In this document: piece by piece, positions 1 to 11,150 of the stretch
Position numbering within the stretch: position 1 is the first letter of the stretch
How the letters are laid out: each line of letters begins with the position of its first letter
Assembly (NCBI GenBank): GCA_002803225.1
Contig: NXFV01000940.1
Coordinates: 62,001 to 126,000 of the forward strand
Source of the DNA: Gamarada debralockiae
Lineage: Eukaryota > Ascomycota > Leotiomycetes > Helotiales > Hyphodiscaceae
Reading direction: 5' to 3'
Length of the DNA: 64,000 nt
Made by a program: the position numbers and the translations under genes
The notes under the pieces: model-generated
What the model saw: only the letters and a program-made list of their open reading frames with translations
The model's database searches: none
What the model was told of the DNA's origin: nothing

Positions 1-223
1 GTTCTAAGGTTTTGTTTAAAATACTGAGGTTTAGACCCACACTGCACCTGCCTGAATAGTACTAGTTTTGGCCCTATCCAAACACCAAATAATCTGCAGT
101 TCTACCTTCGACAGGTTTTAAGTTTAGCGACACGTCGACATTAGAATTTTAACGCTGTACGTAATCCGAAAGTCTATAAATTACTTCTTCATCTACTTAG
201 ACTCTACCTATCGTCTTATCGCA

Positions 224-811
224 ATGACGGATCCCAACTTCCACCTTGAGACCCCTCGTCTCTTTCTTGGGTATTTTGATGCGAACAATCCCAAGCACTG
301 CGCCTTCCTAGTCACTCTTTACAATAGCCCCCTTTTTATTGCCAGCGAAGGACAAACGGAAATCGTCGATGAAGAAAAGGCCCGAGAAAGGATCAGCACT
401 CGATTTGTCGAAGAGCATAAACGGAACGGCTATGGGCAGTATCTAGTTTCCCTCAAGAGTACACCAATCACACCATTTTCTGAGGCAATCCCGATTGGAT
501 CTGTTGGCTTGACGAAGAGTACCGACTCCGGAGCATTCGATATTCCAGATATTGGATTCGCCATTATTCCAGACATGAATGGCAAGGGTTATGCCACAGA
601 GAGTGCACGGTGTCTTTTGGAATATGTTAAGAGGGAAAAGGGACTGGACACGGTTTTTGGGTTGGTCATGGAAACTGACAACAGGGCAAGTTGTAGGGTG
701 ATGGAAAAGCTAGGAATGCAGGATCTAGGAGTGCAACAGATGCATGACGGTTCAGGTAAAGTCTTCGCATCGCCTGGGTTTAGGGATCTTGAGAAGTACG
801 GGTTCAAATAA
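224..811 (+). CDS. GNAT-family N-acetyltransferase (RimJ/RimL type)
   Basis: Single-exon gene of 195 aa, starting at the first ATG after a short pyrimidine-rich leader. The N-terminal LETPRLFL strand and the later GFAIIPDMNGKGYATESA segment (about residues 111-128) are the acetyl-CoA binding core of the Acetyltransf_3 group of GNAT enzymes; the downstream METDNRASCRVMEKLGM segment (about 149-165) is the usual second part of that fold. The family transfers acetyl from acetyl-CoA to an amine. The substrate cannot be told from the sequence. Length is normal for the family. No partner gene is adjacent. Confidence 0.88.
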   Translation: MTDPNFHLETPRLFLGYFDANNPKHCAFLVTLYNSPLFIASEGQTEIVDEEKARERISTRFVEEHKRNGYGQYLVSLKSTPITPFSEAIPIGSVGLTKSTDSGAFDIPDIGFAIIPDMNGKGYATESARCLLEYVKREKGLDTVFGLVMETDNRASCRVMEKLGMQDLGVQQMHDGSGKVFASPGFRDLEKYGFK

Positions 812-2753
812 ATGTTTCTAGTACATAGCATAAGCACAATCTTCTGCTGAATAAATCCCAACTTTGTACAAAGTGGGTTTGTAGCTCTTAGTGAACAAAG
901 TGAGGAGTAAAAATGACAAAGAAGTAACCAAGAACTGCCCCTCGACTGCAATGAAAAAAGCACACCAGCTGGGATAACCTTGTATGTACAGTTATTATTG
1001 GTCAAATATACGTCTTATGCACAGGCCAAATCAAACACCCAAATTCCGACTTTTTAAGAACAAATTTGAGGAGTTGCCTAAGTAGCGGCTCGCTTAACCA
1101 TGCTGAACTCCCCTACTAGCCTCGGTTTGGTGATATTCATTTCCTTGATGGCTTCGCAAAGCTGGCCCAGTTGGCTTTTATTAGCATCTCGAGGACCCTT
1201 CGTACTAAGGTGCAAGCTCCTCAAGAGCTCTTAATCTCAAGCCCGCTCCCAGGTTGGCCACACTCTTAGACTGTCTTTCTTCAGCGTATAAATCCACTGA
1301 CCAGAAGTTATTCTTCTAAATTAACAAAGTTTCAAAAGTTATATAGCTTGATTTACAAGGGCGAGGAAGGACAGGTTCAGCTCATTGGGGAGTGCAAAAG
1401 TCAGTCGAGGAAGAACCCCGCCGTTCGCAGTTGAAGCAGTCAAGCAATTGACATCAAACTACCCCATGGAGATGGAGTGCCTTGAAGTAGCGAGTTGCAA
1501 CGAGAGAGGAAACGACGGCAGGAATGACACTGACAACGACAAGTCCTGACGGCTAGAAGATGACTGCAAGGCTCTTCAAGTTTTGTCAGCAGACCTTCAA
1601 GTATGGGGCAGGGCTGCCATTGAAAGATTTAAAGGGCTTTAGTGGTGCGGAAATGGCCATAGAAAAGGCTCGTCGAGGTTGTTGCTACTTTGATGAAATC
1701 ACGAACCTGGTTTCCCTTAAACATGGCTTCCCCGACTTCAGCTGAGAATGAGTCTGCAGACCTAGACGTGATACCAGGACCTCAATCCTCTGTACTCAAC
1801 TCCAAGTTCATCCTCCGGACCGCCGATTGCCCCCCAAAAGTATAAATTGGTTAATGATCTGCAGCTTTCGGTTTCCATACAGTGGAAGCGAAGACGAAGG
1901 AGTTGGAAGCTGGAGATGCCCGAGATGGATTTCAGAAAATCAAGAGTGACGGCAGAGAAGACACTTCCATCTTTTATCTGCTACGCTTTTTCACTTGAAA
2001 AGGGCGGCTCAAGTGAAGGAACCGCCGCGGGAGTGGGACGACGAAAAATCACACGACAACAAGAATAAGTACATGAAAAAGGCAATTCAATTCGACTCTT
2101 TGGCATTCTCAGCTCAGGCAAGAATGAGCAAGTCTGAAGCTATCAAGATAGCCCTTTTCGCCAAGGCCGTCTAATGTTGATTCGATCATTGCAGGCCGTT
2201 TGCGCTTCGTTTTTTTCGCCTTGGATTCGACGTAGAGATGTGCTGGTTCGAGACAGATGGGACGGTGATAAAGGTGGCTTGCATGATAGCCTACGTCAAG
2301 GAGACATCAATCTTCGTCGCTACTCAACCACTGGCATTTGCCAATTGCGAAAGCCTTGCATGTACTGGAGCTCGCTCAGCTCTCATCCTTTGGCTGAGAA
2401 TCAGGATCGAGTGAGATTTACTATACCTCCAAGCAGAGTCACCCTCTGCTCTGAATTTCGCGATCGACTGAGTTTCATGAACCGCAGTTCCATTTGATTG
2501 GAGGAGCCACTCAGCGTCAAGGATTGAGCTCTTGGGTATCAACATGAAGGGAACGATGAGATTAGTTTTTTTGTATTGTGTTCATCAAGATAGCTGCTTT
2601 GGAGCTTCCTATAATTACAAAAGAAATTAGGCATCTCGCTCCATGGCTGGCCCGTTCTCATATCTTCCATATGTACCCCGATTTCCTCCCCCTCCCTGTT
2701 TCACCCATTGAGATCCTGAACGCCAACGCTAATCATCAAACCCATATTTTGTC
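812..2753. other. Gene-poor stretch with possible decayed coding remnants
   Basis: No intact gene is supported. Between about 1560 and 2540 on the plus strand several short open stretches look coding-like (for example 1560-1742 and 1850-2170) but lie in different frames with stops between them, and I do not recognise any family. They may be pieces of a decayed gene, or chance. The 2580-2753 part is the 3' flank of the minus-strand gene that follows. Confidence 0.35.
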
Positions 2754-5457
2754 CTAATCCGTCCCATCAAGCCTCTCCTCCTCCCACGAAAACCTATGTT
2801 CCGCCGGTTGCGGCACATGCACTAAATCCTCCCCATCCAACCTCCTCCGATTCGCCTGCATCGTATCCAGAATCTCCCTTGCCTGAATATCCGCTCTCAG
2901 ACTCTGAATATCTTCTCTCAAGAATTTACTCTCATCTTCCTCCCTTATAGCTCGTGCCTGTCCGACTTCAACAGCACTGGCACCCCTCTCACTTCCACTC
3001 CCATACAAATCCGCCTCATCGTGCGCATTATGTGTGTTATTGTCCTCGATCTCCGTGTATATGCTTCCCGAGCTACTTTCTCCTGTCCCTCCACTTCCAG
3101 TATTTGTTCCAGGCTCAGTTTCCAGGGTTTGTTCGGCACGGATTGTTTGTCCGTCGGGCCCGATTATCCGCGGTACGATGCGCGGGAGTTGCACGTTGTC
3201 TGGAAGACGACCGGCATATACGACGTTCTGGGGACTAATCCTCCTATACATCGGCGGAGGCGAGATGGGTGCTGCGTCCGCCCGTGGAAAAGCAGGACTC
3301 ACAGGCGATGGCGTCTCACTTATCATGCTTCCTCCTGAGCCTTCGCCGCATACAGGACTCACGAGCGGTGTATCGATATCTGGGATCGAATTCTCGGGGC
3401 GGTAATGCGCGACTAGCGAGATATCATGGTCGCTTTTCTCAATGGGATAAGTTTCGTCTGTAGGTGCGAGGGATCGCGGGGATGTGGCGTTCTGCTGGCG
3501 TTCTAGTTTCCTCCTTGCTCGTTCGTAGGCGGATATATTGAGCGAATCTTGTGTTGCGGAGCTGTTTTCGGTTGTTCCGTAGAGAGTTCCGGATTCGCTG
3601 TCGAGTTCTGCGGGTCCAAGAGGTGCGGGGAGTTCGAAGCGCTCATGTGTAGCGTCTGCGCCTACTTCCGTGGGGTAGGATGTGCTACCGCTGGCTTCGT
3701 GACATGGAGGATCTCGACGGCGGCGGAAACGCCCTAGGAATGTGCGTGGAGGTGATGAGAGCTTTTCGGAGGATGGGGTTTCCGAGCCATGATGGCGACG
3801 GCGGAAGATGGTGAAGAGGGTAAAGCAGAGGAGTGCGACCACGACTGCCGCTCCGACTACAATTCCAACGATGGCGCCAGTTGAGAGCCCTTTCTTGCTT
3901 GATGTTGTTGCTGGAGGACTCAGGGTGCTGTCTGAAGGTCGCAAGATTGAGACGATGCTGGTGTTGCCAATCGGATCTGCGATGTGCACAGCCTGGTGGA
4001 CAGAGAAAGTGTTTCGTTCATAATCGGTGATGAGGTATGCTTCTTGGAGAAATGCACGTCCAATCGTGTATTGTGCTTCATTTGTAGCTTGACGAAGAGG
4101 AAAGTAATATGCCGTAGAATTTGCGTCTCCATAATTGGTTCCGGGAATAGCAGGATATGTTAGCTGCAAATCGAAAGCTTCATATGGTAGAGTGATGTTG
4201 ACATCGTCGCCTGAAGATTGGATATCGGACAAGGTAAATGTGAAGGTCAATTGAGCATCTTCAAGAACAACATGCTGCCCCGGATTGCCATCGAAGGTGT
4301 AAATATTCAGGGACTCATTGTAAGTCAGACCTAGAGACTTGGCGAAGCGATCGCAAACAGACTCTGGAAACCACAAATAGGGGGTCGTGCTGTCGATGAC
4401 CGCGGATACTCGGTCTACGGTGCTTAGCAACTGAACTGGTTTCGTCCAATTATTCGAGCTGGCTGCGGATGAGACGATTACCGAGTTGATGTATGCTTGA
4501 GGGTGTTGGCTTGGGTTTAGCTCGAAAGTTGTATTGTGAGGAACAAATCGATTCGTATCATATCCTCCGAGAGTCAGCGATAGAGTCTCTCCTTTCTGCT
4601 CTGCGTCAAGTCAGCAAATGAAATTCTTCCACTTCTCACGAAACTCACGATATGTCGCTCCAGCCGTGAATCCATAGCTATGACTAGGGATCGCACCATC
4701 CTTCTCCACCAGCCCACTGATTGCGCTTAGGGGTGTGATGTTCGTGAAATTACCAGGCGCAATCCCAAGACCAAACTCTCCAAGCCAGTATTCGGTTGTG
4801 TTAATCGATGCGATAATGGAATTCTGAAGCGTAACTCCGGTCGTACCAAAAGTTAAGTCGTCCAGGCCATATTGTCCATACGCTTGACCAGCCCCAGGGT
4901 TTCCCAAGTCAGTGTCAACTCCCAAATAAAAGAATCCCTCGCCAGTCCAACTTGTTGACTTGCTCAGATCGAAGAGTCCTCCCCTTTGGCTGGAACATAA
5001 GGTGTCTATTCTAGATATTAGCTGTGATTCTTGATCACGGTTTGCCGGAGGCGTAGAAAGGGTCGAGAGGGAAGGCCCAGATTTCGTCCGGCATATCTCT
5101 TTGGAACAAAGCCTCGGTGCCACAATTCCTCCACCGCAAAAGAATTCAACTCACTGTTATTACATCCCGCAGTTCCCACAACCCAAGTCTCCGAGCTCAC
5201 GGTACTGACCATAACATCGACCCATTGTGCCGGTGTTCCCACTCGAATCGAAATCGCAGACCAGGTCCCATCGTCGCCGTACCTTCGCAAGAGCTGTCAG
5301 TAAGACTCCCCAATAATTTCGCGATTTAGAGTCATAACCCCACGTACCAATTTGTCGAAGGAGTAACGCTCAGGGCCTTGGGAGAAGTCGCGCTAGTCAC
5401 AGATCTCAGTATTAACGATAGAGCCAGCACCCGCATCCACCGCGACGCCGGAGACAT
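2754..5457 (-). CDS. Membrane-anchored pepsin-like protein, catalytically degenerate (A1 fold)
   Basis: Four exons: 5457-5348, 5282-5155, 5005-4649, 4600-2754; introns 65, 149 and 48 nt with CTGAC or CTAAT branch sites; 813 aa. The start at 5457 gives a signal peptide (MSPASRWMRVLALSLILRS). The lumenal part has pepsin-family landmarks: YGDDGTWSAISIRVGTPAQ, LTLGGYDTNRF and YTIGRAFLQEAYL. The first catalytic Asp motif is replaced (STVSSETWV instead of DTGS), and the second reads VIDSTTPYLW. One membrane helix (GAIVGIVVGAAVVVALLCF) is followed by an Arg-rich stop and a cytoplasmic tail of roughly 350 residues that is Ser/Pro/Glu-rich and ends in a charged helical segment. The protein is therefore likely a non-enzymatic cell-surface protein, possibly a receptor or wall sensor (inference). 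A shorter paralogue lies at 53.6-55.4 kb on the same strand. Confidence 0.85.
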
Positions 5458-8400
5458 GGTCAAGGAATAAAAGGTCGCATTCTACGTCCCGGACTGTCGT
5501 TGCAGAAGAACCGTCGTACGTCAGTCAGATCAGAATTGAAAGTACATAGGGTAGCAGCGACGGGGAGAAAGGATCGATCGGAGGAAAGCTTGGGCCAAGC
5601 CACTACAGAGACTCTTGGCTGATTTCTACTGTAGAGGCAAAAACCGTTGCTGTGAGGTGATTGGTGTGGTTTCACAGGTCGTAATTCAGACGAGTGGAGT
5701 GTTTCTTCAGCCTTGTGGTGTTGGGCGCTTTCAGTTGCTTTAGGGGACGCCACAATGGAGGATAGTTCGGGCCTAACGTTCAGTGGTTGAAGGAAGAGAA
5801 ATGAAGAACATGTGTGACGGGGATTTTGGCAGTCCGCTTTGTTTTGAAGTGAGTTGGGGGCGAAGATGAGGTGCGTTGTGAGTGGAGGGATAGAGATAAA
5901 GTTTGCGCCATTTGAGGAGGCAGCTGAGAAGAGATGAACGGATTTCATGCATGTACCATACATGTACCTATCTGTGAGGAAGGAGAAGGTACTTACTGTA
6001 CTGTACAGTACGAGCAGGGGACGGGATACTTTCAGGCCTGCCAAAGATTTTGCAATTTTTTATTCAGGCAAGAAGATATATTGAAGGCGCCCTCTTTTCC
6101 CTCTCTTCAGTCAAGCAGCACTACGTGCAAGAAAGCGGTAGTTCTTCATCTCCCTGTTCTGCCATTCGCGAGATGCTGCTGTGCCAAGGTCACCATGATC
6201 CTCTGCGATCGGCTCACCCTTTGATTTGGACGTGGAGAACCGACATGGTGGTGGCGGGTAAGAGTAGTACAGTAGCGTGAGGCACAGCAAAATACTGCGG
6301 CCCTTTTACTTGTAAGCCTTTGGATGGGGGAGCCGACCAACAGATTGCTCGGGACAGCCGCTCGGAGCTGAATATATGCAATAATTGATAATTATGGCCT
6401 GGGGCATGAGTCAACCGTTACTTGATTGTAATTGTCGTATTTTGAAGTGCCTCAGGAGTTCCTCTGTGTACGGTATCTTGAAGGATCAAACCCTCGTACC
6501 TTTAGCCTCGAGGATCTTCACTCAGGGGGCGGGAATTTTACCTCGAAGCATCCCAAATGTGGGTAAAAGCTGAGTGGACGCTGTCACAAGAAACGTGCTT
6601 TTCGTTATCTATTCGCCTATCACTGGGATCTACTGCTCACGCCCAAAGAGGCCAGACTTCATGAAGAGTTAATTATCCAAAAGACCGAAGGCATTGCGCG
6701 TACCGCATGCAGCAGATAGCACGCCTCCGGAGGTCAAGTACGCTCTGGGAAGTGTCCTACCCAGACGAGAACGTGGAGTGCACGTAAATAATTGATTGAG
6801 GTGCAAATTGCCATATTGCTCACTGCATCGGGATAGAAGGATAAACTCCGGTTCTACAAGTGGTGTTGGTTATTGAAGGGTGGGACACTGGTGAGGGGTT
6901 ACGATTTGGGCGATGTTGGGTCCAGTGGTCTGTTTGATCCTTGACCGACTTGGTGGAACTGAAATGCGTTCCTCTCCAGGGTCTTTATCCTGAAGAATCA
7001 CGCGGGGATGGGGCAAGGTTGCGACGAGGGGTCTGGACCATCATCTTCTGTCCGCATTGAATCGGAGATCATGGTCTTTGAGGATACATGCATTCAGTGC
7101 ATTTCGTGACAAGTCACACTGTAGACGGAGATCGGAGAAGGTCCGACAGAGAGAATTGGAGTCAATGGATGAAGCCCAGCTATACACTCATGATCACGTA
7201 CAAAAATGGGGATACATCCAGAGGGATGTATGCACCAAAATCCCCATCCCGATGCAGTGGTAACCTCTCCTAAATTTTAATGTTTTACCAGCAAATCAGT
7301 TAGAGATGACGATGGCCAAACTTCAAGACCACAAGTCTCTTATTTCTAAGTTTTCTAAGTCACCAAGAAGACAGCCGTTCATAATCTGTTCGTAAGCACT
7401 AAAGCGACATCAATCTCACTCAGCCTTCGCTGGATCTTGCACTACAGAGATTGCTAAGGATCAATGCCGACGATGTCCATCTAATCTCTCGACTTCATAT
7501 CGGAGTCCAAGCTTTCATCCATTTAGCAGTGTGATCGCATTGCGGACGGGAGTTTATTTGTTTTTTGGTTTATGGCAAGGAGTCGGTATGGGAAAGAAAG
7601 GGGTCCTTCGCAGCCGAGCCAGAGAGAGGAGATTGAACTCAGGATGTAGCCTCCCGTCGACATTCAGGGGGATAAGATCATCAGCAGGAGAGAAACTCGG
7701 CCAGTACAAAGGGCATGTACTCATGACTCCCTGCAACAAAGTCCAACTAATTATCCCGACTTTACTTACTGCTTACGGGACGCGCAGTCCTTTCGGGATT
7801 ATTTCAAATATGGGGAGATACAGGAGCTGCACGACAGGAATCTCTTCCTAACGAAGCAGATGTCCTGACAAAGCCACACACCGTTTGGAAACAACGTCGA
7901 TTATTTGCTGTCGCAAATTCGCCAATCAATCAAGTTGTCTGTCCTTTTTTAAACACTGCACAAGTCCAGCCCACCTTCCACCCCGGACTCAACGACCAGG
8001 CCGCCTAGTCGGTATCCCGGCAAGAGGGACTCAGCCATGAACCGATCCCCTACTCCTAGCCAATCATTTCTCACTCGTTCCTTGGCGGCGGGAGAAGGCG
8101 TCCTCTCTTTATTTTGCTCCTGGCGCAACTTCTCCAATCTCGCCAATGACTTTTATTACTTAATATCTATCTATATACGCCGCCCGGCACACCACGTTCG
8201 TATAACTTTATCTACCCTTCTCTATTTCCCTTCTGCTTCTTCTTGTTGCTTGCGAGTATTGTTACTTCCGCCTCTCTTTATCCACCAAACAGCACATTAC
8301 GGTCGTTTCTGCATCCTTGCCTTTCCCATCTCCTCGCGCCTCATCCCTACGTTGTCGTTTCCAAGATCGATCAAGATTGACTATGGTGTATGAGATCTTC

Positions 8401-8539
8401 TGAACCGCTTTTCCCTCCACCAATGCTTCTTGGAAAACAACCGTTCATTCCCAACAGTTATTCGATTGACACTGCTGCATGCATCACTAGAACTCTGTAT
8501 ATCCTCCAGAGTCGAGGTGTGCCGATGTAAATTGAAGTC
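5458..8539. other. Intergenic region, 3.1 kb
   Basis: Probably contains the promoter and leader of the minus-strand gene ending at 5457 and of the plus-strand gene at 8540. Open frames seen here (for example 5460-6044 minus) lack recognisable domains. A small palindrome-rich stretch occurs near 5990-6010 (GTACTGTACAGTAC) and an 8-bp stem hairpin at 7213-7232. From about 8190 to 8380 the plus strand is strongly CT-rich, as in many fungal core promoters and 5' leaders. Short upstream ATGs precede the gene at 8540. Confidence 0.5.
8190..8380 (+). promoter_or_regulatory. CT-rich promoter/leader tract
   Basis: The plus strand is rich in C and T runs (for example CTTCTGCTTCTTCTTG), a common property of promoters and 5' leaders of well-expressed filamentous-fungal genes. 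It lies 160-350 bp upstream of the start of the Ser/Thr-rich secreted protein. A short ATG-containing reading frame near 8382 could act as an upstream ORF. Assigned by composition and position only. Confidence 0.4.
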
Positions 8540-11150
8540 ATGGTTTACTCGCGACTACCTTTGGTATGGGCTGCCATCCTATGTTGCGCTGCTAATGCTG
8601 AGCCATTGAGTATGTGGAAGTCCAATGTAGCATGGAGTATTTGGTGCATGCTGATATTATATAGCTGCGCTTTCTGGGACGAATCGAGTTCCTCTCACTG
8701 CCTATTCGAATACTTCATTGTCACAGCAAGATGTCTCGACGTCGAGCCCAACCACTCTTCCTTCGTCCTCGAAACTACCCGACTCCTCGTCAAGCTCTTC
8801 CACATCTACTTCCATCTCCGTCACGACCTCCCAATCGTCGTCCTCAATAATCTCAACCTCATCCTCCGACACATACGTTTGGGGACCTCTCCCACCACCT
8901 ACGACAAGTTACAATACTTCAACCTCACAAACGAGCGGAAATGGTGAAGGAAGTGGGCCATATACTTCTCTCTTGAATTCGACGGTAATTCAGACAAGCG
9001 GTGGAGATGTGGGAAGTGGGATTTCTCCGTCTACGACTGCTGCGACTTCGACCCCGCCGAGCGATGGAGATGTCAGGCCAAATACTACCTCCTCAGGCTC
9101 TGGCGAGGTGGCGCCACCTTTCACGGGTCTTAACTTCATCCCGGGATCATCATCCTCACAAATAGCGCCGCCGCCGATCTCTGCACCGAACAGAGCCTCA
9201 GGAGCGCTTGCGACCACGATAATTACCTCTCTCCAACTCAACTCCTCGATAACCCCGCTTTCATCCAAACATCGCAATGCAACTTCGACGGTGTCTCGCT
9301 CGTCAGCACATCGCAGTTCATCTAATACCCTATACTCGCCAACTACAAGCTATTTTTCCAGTATTACCAAAAGCACACAGAAACCTACCACATCTCATCA
9401 CCATCACAACACTTCTTCAAGTTGCACCCCCCTTACAGCAGGCCAGCCTATTACAGTGTGGTCGATTTTGCCAAATACCAATACCGTCACCATAACTTTG
9501 ACTGGGAATCAAACGAATACATATACCACAACCCCGGAATTCACCCCGCCACTCATATGTACCCCAAAGCCAGAAACCTCCAGGAGCAAAGTGTCATCTA
9601 TTAATACAGCACCGCCATCGCTGGTCCCGATAGCAACAAAGAGTAGTAGCACCGTTTTAAATGGTGGGGGGGCAGAGTCACTGACATCGAATCACCCTGC
9701 ACCCCACGAGACTCCTCCAGCAGGAAAGACTGCTTCCGCTACGAGTACCATTAATACTGGTGTCACTACGGGAGCAACTACTGTCATAATAACATCCAAG
9801 AACCCGGTTACACAGTTCACAACTCAATCGGCTCTTGGGTATCCAGGGCCGGGGAATCCACTAAAGCAATCCGTGATAACAACCTCGCACTCCTGGAGTC
9901 CGCTTCCTCTACCTCAAGAAAACACTGGAGGCCCGGTGGCCACCACTCAGGGATCTGGTGGTGGAGACGAGACCCAATCGCCAGTCGTCCCAGTCCAACC
10001 GACTACAGTAACTGTCGGAGGTGTAACTGTTGTTGTGGGACCTAGTTCTGTTGCGATCGGGACGCAGACTGTGACACCTGGATCTGGAGAGTCAGGAGGG
10101 TCTGGTGGCTCTAATGGCTCTGGAGGGTCTGGAAATACGATTGTCACCGAAGGCGGAGAAACGTTCACAGTGAATCCTTCTCAAGTCATTGGCCCTGGAA
10201 CCGTCATTTCGATCCCAACAAATACTGGCGGCGGTGTCTTCATGGAGGGACCTACACCCACAGTAGTGGATGGTGTCACGGTAGCAGTAGGAAATAGCGT
10301 GGCAATGGTTGGCGGAAGTACATATGCCATTGGAGCCGGATCACCAGAGGAGACGATAGTGATGAACGAAGAAAACATCTCGATCGGGCCGGGTGGAGTA
10401 GGATTCGCGGACGTCACCATCACTCCAGCAGCAGCACTACCAACAAATGTTGTTGTTTTCGACGGTGATGTGTTTTCGGTGGTGGGAGCTTCAGTGGCGG
10501 TCTTCGATGGCTCTTCGTTCACGTTCACAGGAGGAACTCCTCTGACGACTGTTTTCAATGGTGACACGATTACAGCCGGGCCTTCAGGATTTGTCATCGA
10601 CGGGACATCGACTCTAGGAGGCCCCAATCATCTGACTGGGACACAATATGGTGTTGCAGGTGGTATTTATGTCACTGAAATCGGCTCAACACTAGCCGTA
10701 ATCGACGGTACCACACTCACCATTGGTCCAAACGCGACGCCGACAACAGCCACGATCGAAGGACACACCATTACCGCAGGTCCTTCGGGCATCAGCATCA
10801 GTGGCAGTAACAGCGGTATTACAACGTTGAATTTCCCGTTCAACCCAACGACTGAAGAAGTCACAGCTGGCGGCGTGACATTCTCAGAGATTGGCTCCTC
10901 GCTGGTAGATATTGGCGGGAAGACATTCACAATTGGAGCAGGCGCCACGCCCACCACGGATGTGTATAACGGCCAAACGATCAGTATAGGACCTGGAGGG
11001 ATTGGATTCGCGACGACAACCATTACGAATTTCGTGAGCAGTCCAACAGCGACGAGTACTAAGAAGAAGAGCGGGGCAGCGCGAATGGGACCGCCTTTTG
11101 GTGGTGTTTTGGGAATGTGCATAGCATTCGGCGTTGGGTTACTTGTTTGA
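8540..11150 (+). CDS. Ser/Thr- and Gly-rich secreted cell-surface protein, probable GPI anchor
   Basis: Two exons, 8540-8609 and 8665-11150, with a 55-nt GTATGT...TAG intron; 851 aa. Exon 1 encodes a clear signal peptide (MVYSRLPLVWAAILCCAANA). The first 300 or so mature residues are Ser/Thr/Pro-rich, as in heavily O-glycosylated wall proteins. From about residue 430 the protein changes to Gly-rich beta-like repeats with motifs such as TITAGPSGISIS, ISIGPGGVGFA and TFTIGAGATPTT recurring every 60-90 residues. The C-terminus (GGVLGMCIAFGVGLLV after a small-residue stretch and KKK) resembles a GPI-attachment signal. Likely a wall-anchored adhesin-like or structural protein; no enzymatic domain is visible. 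The protein at 56.4-58.3 kb has a similar design. Confidence 0.82.

Noticed and set aside
2754..4430. Calling the first gene as a separate 558-aa membrane protein starting at 4430
   Set aside because: The frame continues upstream through good splice sites into the pepsin-like exons and signal peptide, giving one 813-aa protein.
5460..6044. A 194-codon minus-strand open frame
   Set aside because: It lies immediately upstream of the degenerate protease gene, has no domain, and is best explained as that gene's promoter and leader.
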